Source: JALUZX01 sp964561605
GTDB lineage: Bacteria; Planctomycetota; UBA1135; JALUZX01
Direction of reading: 5' to 3'
DNA length: 64,000 nucleotides
NCBI GenBank assembly: GCA_964561605.1
Contig: CAZLQD010000001.1
Coordinates: 51,606 to 115,605 of the forward strand
Shown here: one piece after another, positions 18,131 through 26,832 of the stretch
How the letters are laid out: the number at the start of each line of letters is the position of its first letter
Position numbering within the stretch: position 1 is the stretch's first letter
The notes under the pieces: generated by a model
Seen by the model: the letters and a program-made list of their open reading frames with translations, nothing else
What the model was told of the DNA's origin: nothing
Database searches by the model: none
Made by a program: the position numbers and the translations under genes

Positions 18131-20896
18131 ATGCCAAGAATCCTTGCAGCTTTGGTCGCCCTCCTACCCCTTATCGGGGCCCAGGAGAACCCGGGAGGAC
18201 CCGTGGAGGCTCCCATCGTGGACGTCCAGGTGGAGCACGGCCTTCCCGGCTCCCTTCCCGGAACGGAACGTTGGATCGTGACCTTCAAAGACCGGTCCTT
18301 CGATCTCAGTGATTTTCGTTCAGCGGTTTACAGCGGCGCCTCCGCCTCGGAGGTGGCCCGGATCGTCTCCGACCTGGAGGAAGAGGTGAAGGCCGACCAG
18401 GCCGACTTCGTCCGGTTCATCGAAAGACTCGGGGGCAAGGTGGCCGTCCAGTGGTGGATCATCAACGGATGCGCCGTGGACATCCCCTACGCCAAGCTCG
18501 ATACGGTTCGCCGCCACCCGCGGGTCGCCATGGTGGAGCCGGACAGGATCCGCAAACCCCTGGCGCCCATCCTCACCTCCACGAACGTGCGCAACCACGT
18601 CGTGGATCCCCTCCAGGCCCAGGGATACATGGCGAAGGGCGTGACCGTGGCCATCATGGACACGGGCCTGGATTCCAACATGGGGGGATCGGGAAGGCCC
18701 CATTCGACCTTCTACGTGAAGGGTGACGTGAACAACAAGACGGGCGGCGGAATCGGCGGCTCCCGCCTTCTGGCCAACATCAAGGTCGGCGCCGCCGGCC
18801 CCGACGACGTCCACGGCCACGGAACGGGTGTGGCCGGGATCGCCGCCGGGGAAAAGTGGAACAAGGCGAGCTACAGCGACAGGGGCCACGCCCCAATGGC
18901 AGGTATCGTGGGCTACTGCATCGCCAATTCATCCAACGGGAATTCAACCTCCACCGTCATGACCACGGCCTGGCAGAAGATCGCCGCCGACAAGGTCAAG
19001 TATGGAATCGTAGCTGCAAACAACTCCTACTCGGGAAGTTCCAATCCTCTTCAATCCACCCAGCAGGCCTTGGATTCGGCCGCCCTGAACGCCGACATCC
19101 TCCCCGTCGTGGCGGCCGGAAACAGCTCCAGCTCCACCCGGACCAGCCAGTCCGCCGCAAACGGCCTGGCCGTCGGGGCGGTCAACCCCACGACCAAGAG
19201 GATGGCCAGCTTCTCCTCGCGGGGCCCCCTCTACGGGGACACCCAGCGGTTCTTCCCGGACCTCTGCGCCTGCGGCGTTGGAACGGTCATGCCCAGGCGT
19301 GACAACGAAGGCTCCTACTACAGGGCCTCCGGCACATCCATGGCCTCCCCACAGGTGTGCGGCGCCGCCACGCTCTTCCGCTCCGTGGCAAGGAAGGCCA
19401 CAGCCCTGGAGACCAAGGCGGCCCTCCTGGCCTCCACGGAGGACGTCTCCAAGCAGAATCCCACCCCCCCCTACAACACCCGCAACGCCTACGGTCTGGG
19501 ATTCCTGAGAGACGACCGGGCCCTGGAGATCGCCAAGGGGAACGGCCTGCTCGCCACCAAGACCATCACCAAGGCGGCTCCCAGGGTCTTCATCCCCCTG
19601 GCCGTAAGGAAAGGCCGGGCCTACTCGGTCGTGATCACCTGGCACCGCCAGAACCTCTCCTCCAGGAACTGGAGCAACCTGGCCCTGGCCGTGAAGGCCT
19701 CGGGGAGACTCCTGGGCTCTTCCGACACGCCCCGGAACCTCTACGAGAAAGTAGTCTTCCTGGCGCCCTCCACGGGCAACGTCGTCCTGGAAGTGACGGC
19801 CTCCTACCTGGAGAAAGACCCCCTTCCCTTCGCCGTGGCCGCCCTGGAAGTCCCCGCCCCCTTCATTCCGGGCTCGGTCTCCTCCTTCGGCAAGGGTTGC
19901 AAAGGGTCGGGAATCCTCCCGGGAATCGGCCCCGTGGCCCCCACGGCCTACGCCAAGGCCTGGGGTGAGAGCCGGACGGCCGTTCCCCTGGGCTACTACA
20001 ACCACAGGGTCCAGCACATCTACTCGGCCCAGGCCCTTCCTTCCTCCTTCACCGCGACGGGGATGGCCTTCCGCCACGACAACCAGTACGTCCGTTCCGC
20101 GGCCAACTACTGGATCGAGCTCTCCGTCTCCCTGGGTTACACCACCAGGACACCTTCCACTATCAGCGCCTATTTCTCCTCCAACGTAACCGGCGCCATG
20201 ACCCAGGTGCTCTCCAAGAAGAAGATCAACCTCCCCTACTGGACCAAGGTGAACACCTCGACCTCGAACTGGGACATCAAGATCCCCTTCAGCAGGCCCT
20301 TCACCTACACGGCCGGGACGGGCAAGCAGCTTCTCGTGGATTTCCGGAAGACCAACTCCTCCCGGGGCAACAGCTACACCTATTACTGGGTGGACGCCGT
20401 CTCCGGGAGGACATCCCTGGTGAGCCGGGTCTACGGGACGGGCACGAATCCCACCAGGGGATACGTCAACAAGGGCTTCGCCGCCGTCCTGGCCTTCACC
20501 AGGCCCGGCGGTCCCGGCGCCGTCCCGGTACTTTCGGCCAAGGGCGTTCCCGAGGTGGGAGGAAGCTTCACTCTCGAGCTCGCCCAGGCCAAGCCCAGGG
20601 CCGTGGCGGGAATCCTGGCCGGTCTCTCCAACACCAGGTGGAACGGCCTCAACCTGCCCTTCGACCTGGCCGCCCTGGGGGCTCCGGGATGCAACCTCCT
20701 GGTGGGCCTGGACCTGATGATCCCGACCGTTACGGGAAGTTCGGGCGCCGCCGCCCTCAGGATCTCCGTGCCCAACGACAAGGCCCTCATCCAGAGCGTC
20801 CTCTACTGGCAGGGCATGATCCTCGATCCCCAGGCGAACCGGGCGGGAATCGCCTGGACCAACGGCCTCGGGACCACCACGGGCGGACAGCCCTGA
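18131..20896 (+). CDS. Secreted subtilisin-like (S8) serine protease
   Basis: A signal peptide (MPRILAALVALLPLIGAQ) is followed by a propeptide to about residue 140. The catalytic domain has D177 (IMDTGLD), H230 (GHGTGVAG), oxyanion N331 (AAGNS) and S403 (SGTSMASP), all intact. The usual HGTHVAG reads HGTGVAG. Beyond about residue 500 are beta domains and, at the C-terminus, the shared module with VLYWQGMILDPQ. AGAGGT precedes the ATG. At 921 residues it is a large extracellular or surface protease. The C-terminal module probably acts in secretion or attachment rather than catalysis. Confidence 0.93.
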   Translation: MPRILAALVALLPLIGAQENPGGPVEAPIVDVQVEHGLPGSLPGTERWIVTFKDRSFDLSDFRSAVYSGASASEVARIVSDLEEEVKADQADFVRFIERLGGKVAVQWWIINGCAVDIPYAKLDTVRRHPRVAMVEPDRIRKPLAPILTSTNVRNHVVDPLQAQGYMAKGVTVAIMDTGLDSNMGGSGRPHSTFYVKGDVNNKTGGGIGGSRLLANIKVGAAGPDDVHGHGTGVAGIAAGEKWNKASYSDRGHAPMAGIVGYCIANSSNGNSTSTVMTTAWQKIAADKVKYGIVAANNSYSGSSNPLQSTQQALDSAALNADILPVVAAGNSSSSTRTSQSAANGLAVGAVNPTTKRMASFSSRGPLYGDTQRFFPDLCACGVGTVMPRRDNEGSYYRASGTSMASPQVCGAATLFRSVARKATALETKAALLASTEDVSKQNPTPPYNTRNAYGLGFLRDDRALEIAKGNGLLATKTITKAAPRVFIPLAVRKGRAYSVVITWHRQNLSSRNWSNLALAVKASGRLLGSSDTPRNLYEKVVFLAPSTGNVVLEVTASYLEKDPLPFAVAALEVPAPFIPGSVSSFGKGCKGSGILPGIGPVAPTAYAKAWGESRTAVPLGYYNHRVQHIYSAQALPSSFTATGMAFRHDNQYVRSAANYWIELSVSLGYTTRTPSTISAYFSSNVTGAMTQVLSKKKINLPYWTKVNTSTSNWDIKIPFSRPFTYTAGTGKQLLVDFRKTNSSRGNSYTYYWVDAVSGRTSLVSRVYGTGTNPTRGYVNKGFAAVLAFTRPGGPGAVPVLSAKGVPEVGGSFTLELAQAKPRAVAGILAGLSNTRWNGLNLPFDLAALGAPGCNLLVGLDLMIPTVTGSSGAAALRISVPNDKALIQSVLYWQGMILDPQANRAGIAWTNGLGTTTGGQP

Positions 20897-20926
20897 CCCA
20901 CCGGGAGGGGTAGGAACCCGTGCGAA

Positions 20927-20965
20927 AAGGGGCCGTCCGGCAAGAGCCGGGCGGCCCCTTCCTTT
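20927..20965 (+). terminator. Terminator after the subtilase
   Basis: A 15-bp stem (20927-20941 with 20946-20960, one G-U pair) has an AAGA loop and is followed by CCTTTACC. It separates convergent genes. Confidence 0.75.
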
Positions 20966-20998
20966 ACCCTTCGAGGCTCCCCGCGGGGGCCTCTCCCC

Positions 20999-21235
20999 CT
21001 ATTCCACCCTGACGTTCCGGTTGGAGAAGTAGAGGACCAGACCGAAGAAGAGGATCACCAGGCCCCACCAGATGTCCACGTGGTAATCCAGGAGCCTCGT
21101 GCCGGCCTCCGGGGGCCACTTCCAGTTGTAGAGACCCGTCCCGGCGACGATGAGGCCGATTACGGTGAGAAGACAGCCTACGAAGAACCAGATAGGCCGC
21201 ATGGCGCCGGAAGTTCCAGGTTCCGTTCCGTTCAT
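20999..21235 (-). CDS. Small two-helix membrane protein with the symporter
   Basis: The 78-residue protein has two hydrophobic segments (IWFFVGCLLTVIGLIVAGTG and WWGLVILFFGLVLYF). It starts 12 bases after the symporter stop on the same strand. Small membrane proteins often accompany solute:sodium symporters as accessory subunits. That role is inferred from position, as no family is recognised. Confidence 0.65.
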   Translation of the reverse strand: MNGTEPGTSGAMRPIWFFVGCLLTVIGLIVAGTGLYNWKWPPEAGTRLLDYHVDIWWGLVILFFGLVLYFSNRNVRVE

Positions 21236-21247
21236 CCCGCCCCTCCC

Positions 21248-22951
21248 TTACCAGAAGTAGACGTTGAAGAAGATGAAGAGGGCCGCCGAGACGGCCGCCC
21301 AGAAGGCGGGCGTCCGGTACCAGGCGACCTTCTCCTTCTCGTGCTCGATCTTGGTCAGGGCCCAGACCAGGCCCACCAGCTCCTCGTCCTTCCTGGGCCT
21401 GGTGAAGAGGCTGATCCCCACGGCCAGGCCGGCGGCGATCAACCAGGACCAGATGGCCCGCCAGAAGTTGGCCGCCATGAAGCCCGCCCCTTCCACGGGG
21501 GCGAAGGTCCCGATCTTCACGCCGAACCAGCCGTTCTTCTCGATCACGAACATGAGGAAAGCCGCCGAGAAGCCCACCAGCATCCCCCAGAAGGCCCCGT
21601 GGGGGGTCATCCGCTTCCAGATCATGCCGAGAAGGATGATGGCCACCCCCGGAGCCAGGATCACCGAAGCGATGGCCTGAAGGTAGTCGATCACCGAGGG
21701 CATGGAGCGGGCCACGTAAGCACCCACCACGGCGAGTCCCAGGCCCACGACCGTGGAAAGCCTGCCCATGAGGACGAGCTGGCGGTTGGTGGCGTCCTTC
21801 TTGATCACCGACTTGTAGAGGTCGTAGGTCCACACGGCCGAGAAGGCGCTCATGTTCCCCGCCTGGCCCGCCATGAGCATGGCCACGATGGCCGTGACTC
21901 CAAGGCCGATGAGCCCCCGCGGGAAGTAACGAACCATAAGGAGAGGAAGGGCCGAGTCGTAGTCCACCCCTCCCTGGGGCTTGGGCAGGAGCTGGAAGCC
22001 CGATCCCTTGTCGTGGAGGAGGACCAGGGCCACGATCCCGGCGCTCACCACGACGATCCCGAGAAGCATCTTGAAATAAGAGCCGATGATGGGAGTCAAC
22101 CGGGCCGAGCGGAGGTCCTTGGCGGAGAAGGCCCGCTGGATGATGAGGAAGTCCGTGGTCCAATACCCGAAGGCCACGCTCCACCCGAGCCCGAAGACGA
22201 TGCCCATCCAGGTCATGTGGAGGGGATTGGCGGAAGGATGGGCCGTGCTGGCCCAGAGAGAGGCGTATCCCGGGCCCACCTGCTGGAGCCTGGCCCACAC
22301 CTCGGCGGGGCTTCCCACGTCGATGAAGCCAAGGACGGGCAGGATCAGTATGCCCGCCCAGATGAGGAAGAACTGGATCACCTCGGTGAATATGGCCGAG
22401 ATGAGGCCCGCCATGGAGACGTAGAGGGCGACCAGGACGGCCGCCACCCAGACGCTCACGTACCAGCTCCAGCCCAGGAAGACCTCCATGATCATGGCCA
22501 GCAGGTGGAGGGAGATCCCCGAGACGAGGATCATCATGAGGGAGAAGATGGCGGCGTTCAGGACGCGGGTCTTCTCGTCGAACCTCTCCTTCAGGTAGCC
22601 CGGAATCGACTTGATCCGGCCGCTGTAATAGAAGGGCATCATGAACAGCCCAAGGAAGAGCATGGCCGGAACGGCGCCGATCAAATAAAAGTGGGCGCAA
22701 TGGATGCCGTATTGGACGGCCGATCCGGCGTACCCGATCACCTCCATGGCCCCCATGTTGGCCGACATGAAGGCCACCCCGGCCACCCAGGCGCTGTTCT
22801 TGCGTCCCGCCAGGAAGAACTCGTCGTCCGTCCGGGCGTACTTCTTCAAGTAGAAGCCCAACCCCACGATGAAGACCAGGTAGACGAACAGGATGGACCA
22901 GTCCACCGGCGCCAGGTGGATGAGGGGCTGCGCCTCGGCCAGGATTCCCAT
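21248..22951 (-). CDS. Sodium:solute symporter (SSS family)
   Basis: The 567-residue protein has about 14 hydrophobic segments. SSS-family features include FLAGRKNSAWVAGVAFMSAN near residues 46-65, GYLKERFDEKTRVLNA, and AFGYWTTDFLIIQRAFSAKD. These transporters use the inward sodium gradient to take up sugars, amino acids, carboxylates or similar solutes; the substrate cannot be read from sequence. It is divergent from the ECF operon, whose operator lies 102 bases from its start codon. Confidence 0.92.
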   Translation of the reverse strand: MGILAEAQPLIHLAPVDWSILFVYLVFIVGLGFYLKKYARTDDEFFLAGRKNSAWVAGVAFMSANMGAMEVIGYAGSAVQYGIHCAHFYLIGAVPAMLFLGLFMMPFYYSGRIKSIPGYLKERFDEKTRVLNAAIFSLMMILVSGISLHLLAMIMEVFLGWSWYVSVWVAAVLVALYVSMAGLISAIFTEVIQFFLIWAGILILPVLGFIDVGSPAEVWARLQQVGPGYASLWASTAHPSANPLHMTWMGIVFGLGWSVAFGYWTTDFLIIQRAFSAKDLRSARLTPIIGSYFKMLLGIVVVSAGIVALVLLHDKGSGFQLLPKPQGGVDYDSALPLLMVRYFPRGLIGLGVTAIVAMLMAGQAGNMSAFSAVWTYDLYKSVIKKDATNRQLVLMGRLSTVVGLGLAVVGAYVARSMPSVIDYLQAIASVILAPGVAIILLGMIWKRMTPHGAFWGMLVGFSAAFLMFVIEKNGWFGVKIGTFAPVEGAGFMAANFWRAIWSWLIAAGLAVGISLFTRPRKDEELVGLVWALTKIEHEKEKVAWYRTPAFWAAVSAALFIFFNVYFW

Positions 22952-23044
22952 GGGCGTTCCTCCCTGAAGGTTCGAAGGCTGAGCCTGGAACCGGGGAGTG
23001 TTTCAAAAAAACCGTCTCCATTCCAGGGATTTCGCGGCGCCGAG

Positions 23045-23087
23045 GATCTTTGGTGGCACTTTTCCCGTGTTTGTGCTACTAAAGATC
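23045..23087 (+). promoter_or_regulatory. Probable NikR operator over the ECF operon promoter
   Basis: Core GTGGCAC (23053-23059), 13 bases, then GTGCTAC (23073-23079). With flanks, the 15-base arms 23045-23059 and 23073-23087 are inverted copies matching at 13 of 15 positions. The 7-13-7 spacing is that reported for NikR sites of several non-enteric bacteria. GTGGCA (23053-23058), an 18-base spacer and TACTAA (23077-23082) could be the promoter, so bound repressor would cover it. The predicted start of transcription falls on the GTG start codon at 23089. Confidence 0.7.
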
Positions 23088-23088
23088 C

Positions 23089-23640
23089 GTGCAAGAAAAA
23101 CGCCGCCCCACCCTTTCCTCCACCACTTTGATCCTGGCAGGGGGCCTTGGAGCCCTGGGGCTCGTCCTGCCGCCCCTTTTCCACGTCCTCGGTTCGGGGG
23201 CGGTCTTCCTTCCTATGCACCTTCCCCTTGTGGCCCTTGGATTCCTGGTCCCGCCCAGGGTGAGCCTCCAGGTCGTCCTGGTGGTCCCCTTCCTCTCCTC
23301 CATGGCCACGGGAATGCCCCCCCTCTTTCCCACCGTCCCCGCCATGGTGGCGGAACTGGGAACGGTATGCCTGGTGGGCTGGACGCTCTTCGTCAAGTTT
23401 TCCAAGCCCTGGGCCCTCGCCCTGCCTGCCGCTCTGGCCGCCGGGATCCTGGCCGGCGACGCCGCGACCTGGGTCCTCCTCACCCTGGGGCCCGCCCTGG
23501 GCATCCACGTCCCCCGCACTACGACCATCCTGGCCCGCACCGCCGCCGCCCTGCCTGGTTACGCCATCCAGCTCGCCGGCGTCCCCCTCCTCGTGCGGGC
23601 CGTCCGAACCCGCCTGCCCGAATGGGAGGTGACCCCGTGA
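23089..23640 (+). CDS. ECF transporter S component (substrate-binding membrane subunit)
   Basis: The 183-residue protein has about five to six hydrophobic helices. FLPMHLPLVALGFLVPPRVS and SSMATGMPPLFPTVPAMVAELG match the general ECF S-component pattern (MHIPV...TGMPP...MVAEL). It is not a CbiM/NikM type, which carries an N-terminal MHI metal site. GTG 23089 has no ribosome site and sits seven bases past the putative -10, so the mRNA may be leaderless. NikR control suggests nickel or a nickel chelate as substrate. Its stop overlaps the methyltransferase start (GTGA). Confidence 0.72.
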   Translation: MQEKRRPTLSSTTLILAGGLGALGLVLPPLFHVLGSGAVFLPMHLPLVALGFLVPPRVSLQVVLVVPFLSSMATGMPPLFPTVPAMVAELGTVCLVGWTLFVKFSKPWALALPAALAAGILAGDAATWVLLTLGPALGIHVPRTTTILARTAAALPGYAIQLAGVPLLVRAVRTRLPEWEVTP

Positions 23641-24245
23641 AGAGAGGAGACGAAAGACGCCGCTTTTTCGACGCCCTGGCGGATACGTGGGATCTCAAGG
23701 TTCCCGTGGAAGAGATCCATTCCGCCCTGGGAGAAATGCTCCTCCCTTGGAAGGACCTTTTCGCCGGGGCGGCAGTCCTGGACGCCGGTTGCGGCACCGG
23801 GCAGCTCGCCGCCTGGCTCGCCCTCCTTCCCCACCCTCCGCGCCTCCTGGCCGCCCTGGACCTCTCGCCGGCCATGATGGAGAGATTCACCGCCAGAGTT
23901 CCCACGGCCGCCCCGATCCTGGCCCGGGTCCCGGACTTCCCTTTCAAGGAATCCAGCTTCGATTTCGTCCTGGCCATGGGTCTCTTCCCCCACCTGGAGG
24001 ACAAAGAGGGTTTCCTCGACCGGTGCAGGGGAATCCTCGCTCCCGGGGGCTGGATCCTGGTCTTCCATTGCGGGCCCCGGGAAAGGATCAATCGAACCCA
24101 CCGTAAGGCAGGCCCCCCCGTGGAAAAAGACATCCTTCCCAGGGCCCCCAAGGTGGTGGAACTCCTCCTGGAGAAGGGATTCCTGCCCGGCCCCTGGAGG
24201 GACGACGGCCTGGGATGGCTCGTAAGCGGCAAAAAGAAGTCCTGA
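23637..24245 (+). CDS. Class I SAM-dependent methyltransferase in the nickel operon
   Basis: GTG 23637 overlaps the S-component stop and gives 202 residues. Motif I is VLDAGCGTGQLA, followed by LLAALDLSPAMMERF and SSFDFVLAMGLFPHLEDKEGFL, a normal class I core for a small-molecule methyltransferase. The acceptor is unknown. Placement between ECF S and T genes under a NikR-type operator suggests action on a metal chelator or its product; this is inference. The 3' end overlaps the T-component gene by 31 bases. Confidence 0.8.
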   Translation: MKRGDERRRFFDALADTWDLKVPVEEIHSALGEMLLPWKDLFAGAAVLDAGCGTGQLAAWLALLPHPPRLLAALDLSPAMMERFTARVPTAAPILARVPDFPFKESSFDFVLAMGLFPHLEDKEGFLDRCRGILAPGGWILVFHCGPRERINRTHRKAGPPVEKDILPRAPKVVELLLEKGFLPGPWRDDGLGWLVSGKKKS

Positions 24246-24910
24246 CGCCGGGCGGGGCCCTGGCCGCCCTCCTTCCCCTCTCGGCGGGGATCCTCCTCCT
24301 GGATCCCTTCCGGAGGCCCTTACCCTATCTCCTGGAAACGGCCGGCGGAGCGGCCTGGGCCGCCCTCTCCATCGGCCCCCCCCCGCCGGTATCCTGGGCC
24401 GCCCTCCTCCCCGCCCTGGGGGGAAGCGCCGGAGGGGCTGCAGCGGCCTTCCTGGGCGGGGTCGACCCGGGCCGGATCTTCCTGGAGATCTCCTCCAGGG
24501 CGGTGCCCCTCTGCTTTCTCTGGACCTGGATCTTCAGTGTCCTCCCCCTTCCCGCCCTTGCCGGGTGGCTCAGGGCCAACACGGGCCTTCGAACCCTCCC
24601 GGAGCTTTTGGTTGCGATCTACCGTATGCTCTCCATCCTCGCCGGGGAGGCCCGCAGCAAGCGGATGGCCATCCAGGCCAGGGCCCCCCGCCTGCAGAGA
24701 GGGTCCAGGACACGGATCCTCCTGCACCTCGCGGCGGCCCTTGCGGGGAACACGGCCCGCCGGGCCATCCGTACGGGGCGGGCCATGGACGCCCGGGGAT
24801 ACAGGGGGGAGCTCCCCTTCCCGGAAGGAGGGGCCCGGCGGCCGGGCACCTTGCACCTGGCGGCGGGGATCTTCTTCCTCCTTCTCCTCCTGGCCGGACT
24901 TTCCTGGTAA
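24215..24910 (+). CDS. ECF transporter T component (EcfT/CbiQ-like)
   Basis: This membrane coupling subunit links an S component to the ATPases. After hydrophobic segments between about residues 10 and 115, the cytoplasmic coupling region holds AGEARSKRMAIQARAPR and, later, RAMDARGYRG, the Ala-Arg-Gly type motifs of EcfT. A final transmembrane helix ends the 231-residue protein. No ATPase (EcfA/NikO) gene is present nearby, so a shared ATPase must be encoded elsewhere or is missing. Confidence 0.75.
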   Translation: MARKRQKEVLTPGGALAALLPLSAGILLLDPFRRPLPYLLETAGGAAWAALSIGPPPPVSWAALLPALGGSAGGAAAAFLGGVDPGRIFLEISSRAVPLCFLWTWIFSVLPLPALAGWLRANTGLRTLPELLVAIYRMLSILAGEARSKRMAIQARAPRLQRGSRTRILLHLAAALAGNTARRAIRTGRAMDARGYRGELPFPEGGARRPGTLHLAAGIFFLLLLLAGLSW

Positions 24911-24940
24911 GGTCCCGGCCAGGCCGAAGAGGAAAAGACC

Positions 24941-25354
24941 ATGACCAAGATCAAACGCTTCGGAGTTTCCCTGGAGGAAGACCTTCTGGAAGCCTTCGAC
25001 GACTTCCTGGAGAGGGGGGGCTATCCCAACCGTTCCGAGGCCATCCGGGACCTCATCCGGGAGGCCCTCCGCGGTGAGGAGGTGGCCCACGGTCCGGGCC
25101 TCCAGGTGGGAGCCCTGGTCTTCCTCTACGACCACCACAAGCCTGGGCTCCTCCAGAAGATCACCCGCACCTTCCACGAGGAGGCGGCCTACACCACGGC
25201 CTCCCTCCACGTCCACGTGACCCACAGGCTCTGCCTGGAGGTGGCCCTCCTCAAGGGGAAGGCCCAGGTCCTTCGAAACCTGGCCTCCCGGGTACGGGCC
25301 ATGAAGGGAGTCCTCCTGGGCGACCTGTTTCTCGCCCCCGTCCGGGACCCTTGA
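24941..25354 (+). CDS. nikR: Nickel-responsive regulator NikR
   Basis: A ribbon-helix-helix DNA-binding domain (residues 1-45, IKRFGVSLEEDLLEAFDDFL, NRSEAIRDLIREAL) is fused to an ACT-like nickel domain. The four nickel ligands of E. coli NikR (H76, H87, H89, C95) align with H79, H90, H92 and C98 (SLHVHVTHRLCLEV), with the same 11-residue gap between the first two. Length 137 is typical. As last gene of the ECF operon it would regulate its own transcription. Cobalt as alternative effector cannot be excluded. Confidence 0.93.
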   Translation: MTKIKRFGVSLEEDLLEAFDDFLERGGYPNRSEAIRDLIREALRGEEVAHGPGLQVGALVFLYDHHKPGLLQKITRTFHEEAAYTTASLHVHVTHRLCLEVALLKGKAQVLRNLASRVRAMKGVLLGDLFLAPVRDP

Positions 25355-25500
25355 TCCCTTCCCGGGCGGAGCCTGGCCATAGAGGCACGTCACGTTTTTC
25401 CACCTCGTCCAGGGCGGATCGGGGTGCCTCATCCGGACGCTCCGGAAAAACCGGAAAAAGAAATACGGCCCGAACCCCGGAGGAGGGCGACGAAAGATCC

Positions 25501-26832
25501 TTACCAGACTCTTTGGAATTCTTCGCCGGCCTTGCCGAGGAAAACCTGCAACCCGTCATCGCCACCGACCACGAGGTCGAGAACCCCGTCACCATCCACA
25601 TCAAAAACTGCGCCACAATTCGGTGATTCAGAGACTTGGATTTTTACACTGTTCAAAAAGAACCCACCGCCGTCGTTGAAGAGAACTTTTGAATCAGAAA
25701 TATAATTTCTGGGTTTTTGGCGGTTCAACACGACAATATCCAAACCATTTTTCCCGTCGAGGTTCTCTAAAAGAATATAGCTTGTATCATCCATTACCGG
25801 GTATTCAATCCTTGATGTGAACGGAAGAAACCTTCCTCGCCGAAAAAGATAGATTCGATTTGCACCCGCCGGAAAGCCGTTTCCTTCCACGATATCCAGG
25901 CTTCCATCGCCATCGATATCTCCCAGCGCAAGAGACATCGTGTTTTCACCGCCCGACCGCCATTTTTCCCGTTCAGCCGGAAGGAACCTTCCATCCCCCA
26001 TGTTCAGAAAAAGAAGGTTGGGCCCGTCCACCCCAAGAAAAAGGTCCAAGTCGCCGTCATTGTCGGCATCGCCCAGCTCGATACGATTGATTTCCTTTTT
26101 CTCCAGTTTCAATCTCCGATTTTTCCTGTAGAAGCGACCATTCCCGTCGTTGAAAAGAATCGACACCTCATACCCATCCCTCTTGCGCTTCAGTTCGACC
26201 AGGTCGAGGTCGCCATCGCCGTCCACGTCGCCCAGCTCGAGGTCCCTTGTAGAAGAACCGGAGGAATCCAAGGAATAGATCGTCCCTGAGAATGCCCCGC
26301 TTTGGCCTTTTTCTTTCAAGGGGTTGATCCACACTACATCCCCTGGAGGGTGAAAACCGAGACGGCGAATCGTTTTCTCTTCCATTCCAAGGAACGAACC
26401 AACCACCAAATCTATGTCTCCATCACCATCGAGGTCTCCGGCTTTCAATTCGACGTGCCAGCAACAAACAGACCAATCCCAATGCGCCTTTTCCTCGAAT
26501 TTCCCCCCTGAATTCCGGAAGAATCTCAAGAACCAACGGCCCGCTACGACCATGTCCGCCTTTCCGTCCCTGTCGAGGTCGACCTTTACGATAGAGAGAA
26601 CCGAATCCCGGAATTTCAGGCCAAACCTTCCACCGCGGATTTTCCCGCACCGACCTTTCAGACGACCGACCGGCTTTACCCCGAGCAATTCCGGGCCTTT
26701 CCCGGCCTTCGAGCAACCGGCGGGAAACATTCCGAGAAACGAGACCATGCCGACAAATACCAGGATCGGTTTTCCAGGGCGACAGGACGACCCATCGTAT
26801 CCGGTCTTCCGGTATTGAACTTCACTCTTCAT
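25501..26832 (-). CDS. FG-GAP/VCBS-repeat lipoprotein in an AT-richer patch
   Basis: The 443-residue protein has an N-terminal hydrophobic stretch ending FPAGC, a likely lipobox. At least six calcium-binding-type repeats follow, for example DLDRDGKADMVVAG, DLDGDGDIDLVVGS, DVDGDGDLDLV, DADNDGDLDLFLG and DIDGDGSLDIVEG, forming a beta-propeller as in integrin alpha chains. It is probably a surface adhesion or scaffold protein. Base use differs strongly from its neighbours: 25681-25740 has 21 G+C of 60. That, and the adjoining repeat-bearing gap, suggest horizontal acquisition. Confidence 0.82.
   Translation of the reverse strand: MKSEVQYRKTGYDGSSCRPGKPILVFVGMVSFLGMFPAGCSKAGKGPELLGVKPVGRLKGRCGKIRGGRFGLKFRDSVLSIVKVDLDRDGKADMVVAGRWFLRFFRNSGGKFEEKAHWDWSVCCWHVELKAGDLDGDGDIDLVVGSFLGMEEKTIRRLGFHPPGDVVWINPLKEKGQSGAFSGTIYSLDSSGSSTRDLELGDVDGDGDLDLVELKRKRDGYEVSILFNDGNGRFYRKNRRLKLEKKEINRIELGDADNDGDLDLFLGVDGPNLLFLNMGDGRFLPAEREKWRSGGENTMSLALGDIDGDGSLDIVEGNGFPAGANRIYLFRRGRFLPFTSRIEYPVMDDTSYILLENLDGKNGLDIVVLNRQKPRNYISDSKVLFNDGGGFFLNSVKIQVSESPNCGAVFDVDGDGVLDLVVGGDDGLQVFLGKAGEEFQRVW

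Noticed and set aside
23051..23070. Sigma-54 promoter (TGGCAC as -24 box)
   Set aside because: The GC needed at -12 is GT here, and TGGCAC is better explained as part of the inverted-repeat operator found also before the receptor gene.
22952..23088. NiCo or cobalamin riboswitch before the ECF operon
   Set aside because: The transcript appears leaderless and no conserved riboswitch core is visible; regulation is explained by the operator.
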